A stretch of 64,000 bases of DNA. Source: a virus. The notes under the pieces are model-generated. The model was not told the DNA's origin. It did not search any database and worked only from the letters and a program-made list of their open reading frames with translations. Every line of letters starts with the position of its first letter. Within the stretch, counting starts at the first letter, position 1. Both the position numbers and the translations under genes were made by a program. Below, in pieces: positions 50,622 to 58,362 of the stretch. The stretch lies in the IMG/VR virus record IMGVR_UViG_3300050120_000210, positions 85,125 through 149,124 of that record, one strand, 5' to 3'.

Positions 50622-50815
50622 CCATGTTCGGCCACGCGGTGTCGGCCGGACAAGAAGACCTCGGTGAACGCCTTGGCGTCGTCAAAACGCGCCATACGAA
50701 ATGCCTTGAGGCTATCGTAGCTCCAATCGATCTGACCTTTATCCAACACAAGATACATCGGGTGACTTTGCTCTGAATCTTCGTGCTCGATGCACCAACC
50801 GTTTTCCCAACCCAT
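50609..50815 (-). CDS. Small uncharacterised protein, 68 aa
   Basis: Not recognised. MGWENGWCIEHEDSEQSHP is followed by MYLVLDKGQIDWSYDSLKAF and RFDDAKAFTEVF; the last part resembles the strand plus D-A-x-x-F helix of the small family proteins, without the K-M-x-W end. TGATG overlap with the gene upstream. Confidence 0.55.
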   Translation of the reverse strand: MGWENGWCIEHEDSEQSHPMYLVLDKGQIDWSYDSLKAFRMARFDDAKAFTEVFLSGRHRVAEHGWGP

Positions 50816-51144
50816 CAGTCGGTCATTTTCATGAACAAAAGTTCGCGAGCGAATTGACCTTCATCGTATATCGTGACGCTACCGGTGTTTCCGGCTTCTT
50901 GGCTCCGAGTCGTCGGCAAGACGTAGAACCATCCACTACCGGGGTGGCCAGACTGAAGCGATTGAATACCGTGGTGATGGTATTCCAGCATCAATTCCAT
51001 TCCAGCTTCCGATAACTTAAAGCGCGAAACCACATCGAAGATTGTCCGCGCCAGAGGCAAGGTCACGTCCTTATGCCTCCGCACCTGAGAGACGGCGCGG
51101 AGCAGAAGGTTGAACTCTTCCTCGGTTGGGACGTGAGTCCGCAT
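50815..51144 (-). CDS. Uncharacterised protein, 109 aa
   Basis: Not recognised. MRTHVPTEEEFNLLLRAVSQ begins a helical half; GSGWFYVLPTT and SVTIYDEGQFARELLFMKMTD end it, the latter a distant echo of the family motif. ATG overlaps the TGA of the large gene upstream (TGATG at 51142-51146). Function unknown. Confidence 0.55.
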   Translation of the reverse strand: MRTHVPTEEEFNLLLRAVSQVRRHKDVTLPLARTIFDVVSRFKLSEAGMELMLEYHHHGIQSLQSGHPGSGWFYVLPTTRSQEAGNTGSVTIYDEGQFARELLFMKMTD

Positions 51145-52616
51145 CACATCGCGTTGAGGGCGATTTGGAGCATCAGGTTTTCCTTGAACCCACGCGAGTT
51201 CATGTCGAACGAGATGTGGTTCCAATCGCGGGCGTTCGAACGATAGAGGCCCGGCCCGATTTCCTTGAAGTCCATCGGCAGGAGGTGTTGGATGTCGAGC
51301 GGTTGATCCCACATCTTGCCGTGCTCTTTGAAGTAGCTCTTCGGTGTCACGTAGATGATCGTGCCGTGCACGGCGCCTTCGTAGTTGCCGCAGAAAATGA
51401 ACTCGCCCGGCTTGATCGTCTTCCGGTTCGCGTCCTTCTCGGCCTTCTTCATCTTGCGGATTTCCTTCGCGCGGAAGTTCCACACGCGGGGATGTTCCTC
51501 GCCTTCGCGATCCGCATCGACGACTTGCACGCCTTTGGGCACGAGTCGCTCACCGGCGTCGTTGACCGCGTAGGTCTCGACGGTCATCCCGGCCGCGACG
51601 AGGAACGCCACGGTTTCTTCGGCCTGCATCTGGCGAATGAAGGTGAACCAGCAGCCCACAGCGTTGTTGCGTTGGACGATGGCCGTATGGTTCAGGTCGA
51701 TTTCGTTAGTCAGGAGCAGCGCCCGCACTTCGGCGAGCTTCGACCCGGTGACTTCGACCTTGTGATAGATGGCGATGACGCCCTTCGTATCGACTTCGAG
51801 GTTTTCGTCGTCGGCGTCCGCATCCGGCTCTTTGGACAGGTCTTCGAACGCGCCGCGCAGTTCGTCCAGAAGAGGGTTCGACGCGTTGGCGATGGAATTG
51901 GCCAGCGTGGCGCCCGGCTTGTTGGGATCGTGCGGAACCTTCATCCGGTCCTCATAGGTGTCCCCTTCGCCCTCACGAGGCTCGTAGAGGCCCTTGACGG
52001 CCAAGACGGTGTCGATCTCGATGTTGCCGTCATCGTCGCGCACGGCCTTGATATCGGTGACGGTGGCAAGCGGGTTGCCGTGTTCGTCGGTCGTCTTCTT
52101 CGGCTTCTTGCGGTTCGGGTTCGGGCCGAAGGAGTCGCCGGAAATGTCTCCCTTCTTCTGAGCCTTGTTGAACTCTTTCTTGTCTTCTTCGTCCTTGGCC
52201 TTTTGCTCGTCGCTGCGTTTGTCCCAGCGATCATCGACATCGAGACCATGAACTTCTTCGATGGGACGAAGATCGGTCGCCTGTGCGGAATAGGGATCAG
52301 GCACGGCTTCGAGCAACATGTCTTCTTGCTTGCCCACGACGGCGTTGCGCTTCACGATGATGATGCCGAACTTCTCGATGAACGCGTCACGCGCGGTCGG
52401 CGTCGGGTGTTCGACCACGACCGGGGCTTTCTTGAAGCCTTGGAATTTGTCTTCGGTCAGCATGTCCATCAGCGAGGCTTGTTCGGCGCTCACGATGCCC
52501 AGCGTTTCGGCCGGAAACCGAGTGGTGTCGGTGGCCATCACGAAGTCTTCGAACTCGACCAGCGTATCGGCGGCGCCCACGATGGTAGTCAGCGATTCTT
52601 GAAATGCATAACGCAT
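51144..52616 (-). CDS. Uncharacterised protein with disordered lysine/acid-rich middle, 490 aa
   Basis: Not recognised. MRYAFQESLTTIVGAADTLV is followed by a globular part to about residue 110; residues about 125-190 are very rich in Lys, Asp and Glu and probably disordered; a beta-rich part (NLEVDTKGVIAIYHKVEVTG) and a C-terminal domain with FIFCGNYEGAVHGTIIYV follow. The MR...QES start loosely resembles the shared leader but lacks I/L-x-E, so it is not counted with that set. Located mid-operon. Confidence 0.55.
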   Translation of the reverse strand: MRYAFQESLTTIVGAADTLVEFEDFVMATDTTRFPAETLGIVSAEQASLMDMLTEDKFQGFKKAPVVVEHPTPTARDAFIEKFGIIIVKRNAVVGKQEDMLLEAVPDPYSAQATDLRPIEEVHGLDVDDRWDKRSDEQKAKDEEDKKEFNKAQKKGDISGDSFGPNPNRKKPKKTTDEHGNPLATVTDIKAVRDDDGNIEIDTVLAVKGLYEPREGEGDTYEDRMKVPHDPNKPGATLANSIANASNPLLDELRGAFEDLSKEPDADADDENLEVDTKGVIAIYHKVEVTGSKLAEVRALLLTNEIDLNHTAIVQRNNAVGCWFTFIRQMQAEETVAFLVAAGMTVETYAVNDAGERLVPKGVQVVDADREGEEHPRVWNFRAKEIRKMKKAEKDANRKTIKPGEFIFCGNYEGAVHGTIIYVTPKSYFKEHGKMWDQPLDIQHLLPMDFKEIGPGLYRSNARDWNHISFDMNSRGFKENLMLQIALNAM

Positions 52617-52618
52617 GG

Positions 52619-53035
52619 TCAGCCTCCGATAATTTCAAGGGCGAACGAATTGGGTTCGTTTACCAGATTGAGAATGTTCAGCCAATAGGAACCCGGCAGA
52701 ACTCCGATATTGATGCCCTCCGTCGCCGGGGCATCGGACAGCAAATCATAGACCACGACGATGCGCTTTTGCATCGCCGTGATGTTGAAGTTCGCATCGG
52801 CAGCCGGTGAGTCGATCACCGGGTTGCCGCCCTGTTGATTGCTGATCCATCCGCGCATGGAAAAGTCCTGCGGGCGGTGATCCGGGTCGGCGATCAGTTG
52901 GTTCATGGTCAGCACGATGTGACCACCGCTCGCGACGGTGAACGGGATCACGCCGAGTTGGCCGGACGGGATCGTGTCACGCACTGGGTCACCACCCGGC
53001 GTCGGAAGTTCGAAGGCGATCACTGTGTAGAGCAT
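52619..53035 (-). CDS. Uncharacterised beta-rich protein, 138 aa
   Basis: Not recognised. MLYTVIAFELPTPGGDPVRD, then LGVIPFTVASGGHIVLTMN and a C-terminal SYWLNILNLVNEPNSFALEI: alternating beta-strands, as in a jelly-roll. No cysteine and no signal. The gene begins inside the end of the polynucleotide-kinase-like gene (16-base overlap). A structural or sugar-binding role would fit but is not shown. Confidence 0.5.
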   Translation of the reverse strand: MLYTVIAFELPTPGGDPVRDTIPSGQLGVIPFTVASGGHIVLTMNQLIADPDHRPQDFSMRGWISNQQGGNPVIDSPAADANFNITAMQKRIVVVYDLLSDAPATEGINIGVLPGSYWLNILNLVNEPNSFALEIIGG

Positions 53036-53625
53036 AGGGCCGCCTCTTCGTTCATGAACGCCACCACGTCGAACTCATCGAGCGACGGCGCCTCGTAGCT
53101 TCCGAGCATGTCTTGCACGACTTGGCGCGGGATCGTCTTACCCGTGGCCACGCCGCGCGCAAACAGGCGTTGATGCAGAATGGCCAGCGGCAGTTCGAAC
53201 ACGAGGGCGATGCGGACATAGTGCTTCGGCACCTGAGACATCCACCGATTGCGCGACTTCACGCGCATGTTGGTGCGGTCCACGATGATGTCCTTACGCT
53301 CGGCGACCGCCGTGCGAAGTTGTCCACCCATCACGCTTTCCAGCGCCTTCATGTCGATCCCGGCCGCATAGACTTCAGAGTAGGTCTTGCCTTCGGCTTG
53401 GCCCTTGGCTTCGATCTGATCGTCGCTGCTCAGCACAACGACATCCCGCGTGGTTTCGTCGAGGTGCTGCTTGATCCAAGTGCTCTTGCCCGTGCCCGGA
53501 GCCCCAACGGGGATAATGAGATTCGGACAGCGATCCATCACCCGTCCAATCGAAATCAGACGGTGTTCGATGACCGCACGTTCGCGCTCCGAAAGCGCCC
53601 CGATGATTTGTTCCACCGACTTCAC
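53020..53625 (-). CDS. P-loop kinase resembling T4 polynucleotide kinase domain, 201 aa
   Basis: Walker A PVGAPGTGKSTW (39-50), LSSDD (67-71) and IIVDRTNM (115-122) follow the order of the 5'-kinase half of T4 Pnk. No C-terminal phosphatase domain is present (the protein is 201 residues, against about 300 for T4 Pnk). It could phosphorylate RNA or DNA 5' ends during tRNA repair or another small substrate. No RNA ligase lies in the window. ATG overlaps nothing critical; the downstream gene overlaps its 3' end. Confidence 0.75.
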   Translation of the reverse strand: MKSVEQIIGALSERERAVIEHRLISIGRVMDRCPNLIIPVGAPGTGKSTWIKQHLDETTRDVVVLSSDDQIEAKGQAEGKTYSEVYAAGIDMKALESVMGGQLRTAVAERKDIIVDRTNMRVKSRNRWMSQVPKHYVRIALVFELPLAILHQRLFARGVATGKTIPRQVVQDMLGSYEAPSLDEFDVVAFMNEEAALCSTQ

Positions 53626-54197
53626 GCGGCTTCTCCAAGAAATTGATCGATCTGCTCTGCCACGGAAGGGTCCAGCAGGACTTCGAAATGGTTTTGCGGG
53701 ACGGTGATGTATCGCGGGCCGGGCAGGGCCATTTGGCTCCGCACGGTGACAACCCCGTCCGTCCGTTCACCCATGACGCTCAGACCGGAGTCGGTCACGA
53801 ACGACAGGATTGGAATCTGCGGCGGATCATTCTGAAGCGCCGCAAGGATGGGGCTCTGCTGACTGATGTCCCGCATAAGCTGGGTGGGCATGAACCAGCG
53901 CATGACCGATGCCGCGAAACTTCCACCGAAGGGCGTTCCCATGGTGGCGATCTTGGCAACCGGCGAGACTTGGGCCACCGACGCGGCGATTACACCGCCG
54001 AGGCTGTGACCGATGATAATCGGCGGGACCGTGCACTTCGCGACTTCGGCGCGGAGGTAGGAGATGGTTTCGACCAGCGGAGTGATGCTCTCGTAGGAAA
54101 TATCCACTGCTTCATGCGGACGCAGTTGCCCCTTCAGCCAATTAAAGCTGAGAGAGGTGCTCGCTGCACCGTGTATGAACCAGATTTGAGGCTTCAC
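53622..54197 (-). CDS. Alpha/beta hydrolase (lipase/esterase-like), 191 aa
   Basis: WFIHGAAST (6-14) gives the oxyanion region, IIGHSLGGVI the nucleophile elbow (Ser 65), RTDGVVTV a likely acid and QNHFEVLLD the catalytic His near the end. The triad is complete. Small cytoplasmic alpha/beta hydrolase; substrate unknown. GGGGAAGC precedes the ATG; a TTGACG-N17-TAGTTT promoter lies upstream. It leads the operon that ends at 50205. Confidence 0.8.
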   Translation of the reverse strand: MKPQIWFIHGAASTSLSFNWLKGQLRPHEAVDISYESITPLVETISYLRAEVAKCTVPPIIIGHSLGGVIAASVAQVSPVAKIATMGTPFGGSFAASVMRWFMPTQLMRDISQQSPILAALQNDPPQIPILSFVTDSGLSVMGERTDGVVTVRSQMALPGPRYITVPQNHFEVLLDPSVAEQIDQFLGEAA

Positions 54198-54229
54198 GCT
54201 TCCCCGCCATAGTTGGACACTTACGAACC

Positions 54230-54258
54230 AAACTATGGTGGAATATCAATTTCGTCAA
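54230..54258 (-). promoter_or_regulatory. Early-type promoter, TTGACG-N17-TAGTTT
   Basis: TTGACG (54258-54253), preceded by ATTTTCG, and TAGTTT (54235-54230), 33 bases before the hydrolase ATG. Confidence 0.55.
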
Positions 54259-54264
54259 CGAAAA

Positions 54265-54711
54265 TCAGTTGCCTTTGGCTGCGGCATTTCTCGCAGCATT
54301 CGTGGCTCGCTCCGTTGCGTCCCCTGCTCGTTTCGCAGCCGCGCTGGCGTTCTTCATCAGACCGTCGATGCTGGTGTCCACGCCCTTGAACAAGCCGTCC
54401 ATTGTGCGGTCGAAGTCCTTGAAGATCGTGTCCATGTCTTCGTCGAAAGTGGCGATGGCTTCGTCCATCATCTTCCGAGTTTCGTCGTCGAGTTCGGCGT
54501 CCGTCAAATGTACGGTCTCACCATTGCGAGTGAAGGTGAACGATCTGCTCGTGGTGGTCGCGCTACCTGATGGATTCGTGAATTTCTGATAGCTCGACGA
54601 GGACGAGTAGTTCGTCCCGGCGCCCATGATCGAGGCCATGCCTTCGAAAATCGAGGCGAGACCTTCACCGAGTGAAGCAAAGCCGGAACGGAAAGAGCGC
54701 AACATGGACAT
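54265..54711 (-). CDS. Uncharacterised Ser/Ala-rich helical protein, 148 aa
   Basis: Not recognised. A hydrophobic amphipathic start (MSMLRSFRSGFASLGEGLAS), a Ser-rich segment, then a long helical region with repeated D-x-x-x-(D/G)-x-x-F-K spacing (FDEDMDTIFKDFDRTMDGLF) and an Ala-rich tail. Likely a coiled-coil or membrane-peripheral protein. There is no ribosome-binding site before the ATG; TTGACG-N17-CATATC ends only six bases upstream. Confidence 0.55.
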   Translation of the reverse strand: MSMLRSFRSGFASLGEGLASIFEGMASIMGAGTNYSSSSSYQKFTNPSGSATTTSRSFTFTRNGETVHLTDAELDDETRKMMDEAIATFDEDMDTIFKDFDRTMDGLFKGVDTSIDGLMKNASAAAKRAGDATERATNAARNAAAKGN

Positions 54712-54717
54712 TTGGAA

Positions 54718-54746
54718 GATATGGACCGATTTTGTTAGATCGTCAA
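54718..54746 (-). promoter_or_regulatory. TTGACG-N17-CATATC, possible leaderless promoter
   Basis: TTGACG (54746-54741) and CATATC (54723-54718) with 17 bases between; the ATG at 54711 is six bases beyond. Confidence 0.35.
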
Positions 54747-54789
54747 GACCGCTAAGTAATTGAGTAATCGCGAAAAGTAAGGTCTACCC

Positions 54790-54948
54790 GTGAAGAAAAA
54801 CATGACCAAAGCCATCTTTGTTATCCTTCACTTGCTTGCAATGATGGCGATCATGGCTGGGCTGAACTATTTCCAGATGCGAGCCATGCAGAAAGCTGCT
54901 CATCCGGCGCCGCATCACACCACGATCACAACGATTACCGCATCTTAA
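54790..54948 (+). CDS. Small membrane-anchored peptide, 52 aa
   Basis: GTG start with AAGG seven bases upstream; MKKNMTKAIFVILHLLAMMA continues to a single membrane helix (about residues 6-25), then a Met/Ala/His-rich exposed tail (HPAPHHTTITTITAS). Topology as a type II anchor or an uncleaved signal. Its end overlaps the convergent 54935-55663 gene by 14 bases. Function unknown. Confidence 0.5.
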   Translation: MKKNMTKAIFVILHLLAMMAIMAGLNYFQMRAMQKAAHPAPHHTTITTITAS

Positions 54949-55663
54949 AGACCAACGCATCCTTGTCATTGGTGAAGAGCCAACCGTTCGACATTCGATA
55001 GACCGGATGGCTGCAATGGCCGACGATCCACGCCCACGTCGTCAAGTCTCCGAGCTTGCGAGGATTTGAAAACGTGATGTATCCGTTCGAATCAGGAACC
55101 GGCAGAGGGTCCTCGAACCAGATGCCTTTCACTTCCCCGGACGAGAGCGTCGGAATCTTCGTTTCGGCGAGGTCAAAATCGTAGAAAAATGTCCACTTGT
55201 AGTGATCGAGCCATGAGACGAAATGCTCACGCGTCTCTTCTGATCCGAACGCAGGGACTATCCCGATTCGGCTACGAAGCACGGCGCCGTAGTCCGTCAA
55301 ATCCGCCCCGTGCAATTCCACCCAGACCTTGTAGTGATGATGGTTGCAGGCATTGTCGTCGATCCTCATTTCTACGAGGAAGAGTTCATTGCAGAGATTG
55401 AACGTTTTGCCCTCCGGCATCTCGCCGCCGGGTCCGCCAAGAACAAGACCGGAAAGAGAGATAGCCTGTGACGAACCAATCGTCACAGTAGTGGCGTGGC
55501 CATATCCGAACCCCATGCCTCCGGCCACACCCATTCCGATGCCACCAGCGCCACCCGCGCCAACTATGCCGTGTATGATGCCGGTATTTCCGTTGAATAC
55601 TCCTCCCGTGGGATAAGGAACAGCGGCGGCAGTTAGATTGGGTTTGGTTATGGTCGTCTTCAT
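54935..55663 (-). CDS. Glycine-rich protein with DA..FKM end, 242 aa
   Basis: The N-terminal third is Gly/Ala/Val rich (GGAGGIGMGVAGGMGFGYGH), as in flexible or low-complexity phage proteins. The rest is globular, with WVELHGADLTDYGAVLRSR and WLDHYKWTFFYDF. The last residues GWLFTNDKDALVFKMR carry the small-family motif, placing that motif at the end of a longer protein. ATG at 55663 is chosen over one at 55675. Divergent to the CCA-adding enzyme gene. Confidence 0.55.
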   Translation of the reverse strand: MKTTITKPNLTAAAVPYPTGGVFNGNTGIIHGIVGAGGAGGIGMGVAGGMGFGYGHATTVTIGSSQAISLSGLVLGGPGGEMPEGKTFNLCNELFLVEMRIDDNACNHHHYKVWVELHGADLTDYGAVLRSRIGIVPAFGSEETREHFVSWLDHYKWTFFYDFDLAETKIPTLSSGEVKGIWFEDPLPVPDSNGYITFSNPRKLGDLTTWAWIVGHCSHPVYRMSNGWLFTNDKDALVFKMR

Positions 55664-55735
55664 GAAATACACCAAAGTATATCATAGACAGTATCGTGGG
55701 TCGTGGTATCATGTATATATTGAATTGGAGAACCC

Positions 55736-56893
55736 ATGGACCTGACCACGATCATCACCCCCGAACTGGCCCGCCTGCGCGGCGCCTTTGTCGCGGCTGG
55801 GTTTGATCTGCGTCTGGTCGGTGGTGTGGTTCGCGATCTGCTGCGCGACATCGACCCCAAAGATATCGACCTGTGCACGGACGCCAACCCCGACGAGCAG
55901 ATCGCGATCTACAAAGCCGGTGGCTTCAGCTACCACGAAACGGGTCTGCAACACGGCACCCTGACCGTGGTTCTGGATCACGAGCCCTACGAGATCACGA
56001 GCCTGCGAACCGAAAGCGACCACGATGGTCGCCATGCCGTCGTGGATTATACCCGCGATTGGCTGGCCGATCTGGGTCGCCGGGACCTGACCTTCAACGC
56101 CATGTCCCTGACATTCGATGGCGAACTGTTCGACCCGTTCGGCGGCGTCAAAGACCTACACAACGGCATCGTTCGCTTTGTCGGCAATCCCGATGATCGA
56201 ATGCAGGAAGACTATCTGCGTATCCTGCGTTGGCTGCGGTTCCATGGGCGGATCGCTCCGAACAGTCCGCTGGATAAAGCCACGGTCGAAGCGGCCATGC
56301 GGAACGCCAAAGGTCTGATCGGTATCTCCCGTGAACGAGTTTGGATGGAAATGTCCAAGATCGTCGTGGGGCGGGCGGCGCCCGCTCTGGTGGACTCCAT
56401 GTATGACATGGAACTGGCCGGGCCGATGGGACTGCCTGCGGGTCACGTTGAGCGAATGCTGGACATTCAGGGCGTCACTGCCAATCCAGTCACCGTCATG
56501 GCCGCACTGGTCATGGTGGACGATCCCGGCATCGACGCACACACCGTTTCCAAGCTGGCTACGGACTGGAAGTGGAGTGCGGCCGAGCGCGACCTGATCG
56601 TGTTTCTGGCCAAGAACTTCGATGTCAACGGTTCAGACTACATGTGGCTGCTGGCCCACGACGGCTACCCGCGCGAGTGGGTTGTTGAACTGGCCCGGCT
56701 GGGTGGATCAAAGGTCGTCGGCGATGGTCTGATGACCATGGACATCCCTGTGTTCCCGGTCGCCGGACAAGACCTGATCGACGCAGGTATGGCGCCGGGC
56801 AAGGAAATGGGTGTGGCTCTGAAGAACATGAAAGTTCGGTGGGCCACCAGCCGTTACACCCTGACCAAGGACGATCTGCTGGCCAATGGGTAA
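55736..56893 (+). CDS. cca: CCA-adding tRNA nucleotidyltransferase, 385 aa
   Basis: Adds or repairs the CCA end of tRNAs. Class II family signatures: LVGGVVRD (27-34), KDIDLCTDA (42-50) with the catalytic D-x-D, RRDLTFNAM (about 114-122) and EDYLRILRWLRFHGRI (about 160-175). The length of 385 is normal; no HD domain signature is seen at the C-terminus. GGAG lies eight bases before the ATG. Upstream is a TATATAT-rich stretch of about 70 bases between divergent genes. Two of three tRNAs in the window encode CCA and one does not. Confidence 0.9.
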   Translation: MDLTTIITPELARLRGAFVAAGFDLRLVGGVVRDLLRDIDPKDIDLCTDANPDEQIAIYKAGGFSYHETGLQHGTLTVVLDHEPYEITSLRTESDHDGRHAVVDYTRDWLADLGRRDLTFNAMSLTFDGELFDPFGGVKDLHNGIVRFVGNPDDRMQEDYLRILRWLRFHGRIAPNSPLDKATVEAAMRNAKGLIGISRERVWMEMSKIVVGRAAPALVDSMYDMELAGPMGLPAGHVERMLDIQGVTANPVTVMAALVMVDDPGIDAHTVSKLATDWKWSAAERDLIVFLAKNFDVNGSDYMWLLAHDGYPREWVVELARLGGSKVVGDGLMTMDIPVFPVAGQDLIDAGMAPGKEMGVALKNMKVRWATSRYTLTKDDLLANG

Positions 56894-57107
56894 GTCTCAG
56901 GAGCAGGAAGAGTGTGATTCTCTGAACATGCTCTTCCTGCTCTTCGAGATAGACGCATACCTCTGGTACGGGGCGGCGAACCCGTCTCCCTACTATCTGT
57001 CTTGGAGGCGCGTCCGGCGCGGCAAACTATATCGCCGATGGTTCACGCGCGTCGAAAGCGCCGAACGCTACGCGAAGAAACACTTGTTCAAACCCCCGAC
57101 AGTTTGA
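56886..57107 (+). CDS. Small uncharacterised protein, 73 aa
   Basis: Not recognised. Overlaps the end of the CCA enzyme by eight bases. MGKSQEQEECDSLNMLFLLF is followed by an aromatic and Arg-rich part (YLSWRRVRRGKLYRRWFTR) and a helix ESAERYAKKHL. Basic and compact; nucleic acid or tRNA binding is a possibility by charge and context only. Confidence 0.5.
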   Translation: MGKSQEQEECDSLNMLFLLFEIDAYLWYGAANPSPYYLSWRRVRRGKLYRRWFTRVESAERYAKKHLFKPPTV

Positions 57108-57423
57108 GCAGAGACGCGTCACGCATCCAGCGATCAAAACTGCCCCGACCATACCATTTGTCGTCAGTCATCATCGTATGATTGACCGGATCAAACGTCA
57201 TCTCTACGGCCCATTTGTCCGTATAGATCGCGTAGTAATACATGAGTATTCTAGCTTTGATATCGGCTGATCGCTCGGTGACGCGTTCGTATGTCAGTTC
57301 GATACCGAAGATTGTCTTCTTCGCAACGAAGGCATCCGTTATAGCCTTATCGGGCGAGGCTGATACGATAGCTTCGCCTAGATGGGTCATGAATAGATCA
57401 TTGTCCAGCACCCATCTATCCAT
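57088..57423 (-). CDS. Small DA..LKL-motif protein, 111 aa
   Basis: Not recognised beyond its C-terminus FDRWMRDASLLKLSGV, which echoes the D-A-x-L-x-K-L motif of the small family. Begins MDRWVLDNDLFMTHLGEA; the middle is beta-rich (ADIKARILMYYYAIYTDKWA). ATG overlaps the glutaredoxin stop (TGATG). Last gene of the minus unit; its 3' end overlaps the plus-strand 56886-57107 gene. Confidence 0.55.
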   Translation of the reverse strand: MDRWVLDNDLFMTHLGEAIVSASPDKAITDAFVAKKTIFGIELTYERVTERSADIKARILMYYYAIYTDKWAVEMTFDPVNHTMMTDDKWYGRGSFDRWMRDASLLKLSGV

Positions 57424-57692
57424 CAGAAATCCTCGTCGAACTTCCCAGCATTGAAACGATCAGCGACATCGCTTTGGGTCAAATCAGTGTAACCGCCGAC
57501 GCGGGCATCATCCACGAAAATCTGCGGAACAGTGCGCTGATTTCCTTCGAGACCGAAACGGTCATACATGGCCGCGCGCTCTTTTTCGTCATCGTAGACG
57601 AAAAGTTCAAAGGGGATATTGCGTTCGTTCAGCCATGCCTTGGCTTTTACGCAATAGGGGCAGTCGGTCTTGGAGTGAACATCAATCTTCAT
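57423..57692 (-). CDS. grx: Glutaredoxin, 89 aa
   Basis: Thiol-disulfide oxidoreductase, probably reducing ribonucleotide reductase or phage proteins. KTDCPYCVKAKAWL has the active CPYC (11-14), then RTVPQIFVDD (cis-Pro loop) and GGYTDL. Length and order match class I glutaredoxins of about 80-90 residues. An in-frame extension to 57965 is unrelated sequence and not used. The ATG at 57692 overlaps the stop of the MazG-like gene. Confidence 0.9.
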   Translation of the reverse strand: MKIDVHSKTDCPYCVKAKAWLNERNIPFELFVYDDEKERAAMYDRFGLEGNQRTVPQIFVDDARVGGYTDLTQSDVADRFNAGKFDEDF

Positions 57693-58362
57693 CGTCGTTT
57701 TCTTCGGGGAGCCTTTCGAGTTGTTGCAGGATATCTGCCGCTTGACGGAGAAGGTATTTACGTTCGTGTGAACCTTCGATCTCGTCGCCCTCGGCTGCTG
57801 CGCGGATATCGCAGCAAAGATTTTCGAGCTTGCGATGGCGGGTGAGAAAATCATCCATGTCGAACACACCGGCATCCGCCGCCTCGGCAATAGCCTCCTT
57901 GAAAGGCTTGGGCTCCGGTGTTTGCAGGAAATGAATTGCCTTCTCGACGTGCGGAATTGCGGCATGGGCCGGACGCCAGATGCGATCCTCGCCCTGTCTC
58001 GTCATGGCATTGAGATAGCCAAGAAGTTCTTGGAGCGAGTCAATGATGAGATTCGCTTCGTCTTCCGGTTCCGGTTCCGGGGCGGAGATCATTTTGTAAC
58101 CCCAATGCTGATCGAGCTTTTGGAGTTTCCAATCCACACGCGCGTGAATTTCGTCCGTCTGAAACGTGCCCATGTTCAGGAGCAGAGACATGATCGCGTA
58201 GACATCACCGATCTCGTCGGTGGCGAGCGTGCGATTGTCTTTACCACTCGGATCATAGGGGTTTTTGCTGTCGAAGCCGAAGCGCCGAACCTTGGAAATG
58301 ATCTGAATGACTTCGGCACATTCTTCTTGAAGAAGGCCGAGCAGTTCGAGTTCGTTATTCAT
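57682..58362 (-). CDS. MazG-like all-alpha NTP pyrophosphohydrolase-like protein, 226 aa
   Basis: The N-terminal 100 residues have LLQEECAEVIQIISK and LATDEIGDVYAIMSLL, the EExxE and ExxD metal-binding helices of MazG/dUTPase-like NTP pyrophosphatases, which hydrolyse NTPs to NMP and PPi. The second half is helical and unassigned (NLIIDSLQELLGYLN, then RHRKLENLCCDIRAAAEGDE). The start at 58362 (eight-base overlap with the upstream gene) is preferred. MazG proteins in phages may modify ppGpp or nucleotide pools; here this is by analogy. Confidence 0.7.
   Translation of the reverse strand: MNNELELLGLLQEECAEVIQIISKVRRFGFDSKNPYDPSGKDNRTLATDEIGDVYAIMSLLLNMGTFQTDEIHARVDWKLQKLDQHWGYKMISAPEPEPEDEANLIIDSLQELLGYLNAMTRQGEDRIWRPAHAAIPHVEKAIHFLQTPEPKPFKEAIAEAADAGVFDMDDFLTRHRKLENLCCDIRAAAEGDEIEGSHERKYLLRQAADILQQLERLPEENDDED

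Noticed and set aside
51144-52616. 490-residue protein as an eighth leader protein (MRYAFQES)
   Set aside because: Lacks the (I/L)xE spacing and has no late motif upstream.
51126-52688. 520-residue plus-strand frame opposite the 51144-52616 gene
   Set aside because: Antisense shadow with His/Val/Phe bias; the minus frame has coupling overlaps at both ends and normal composition.
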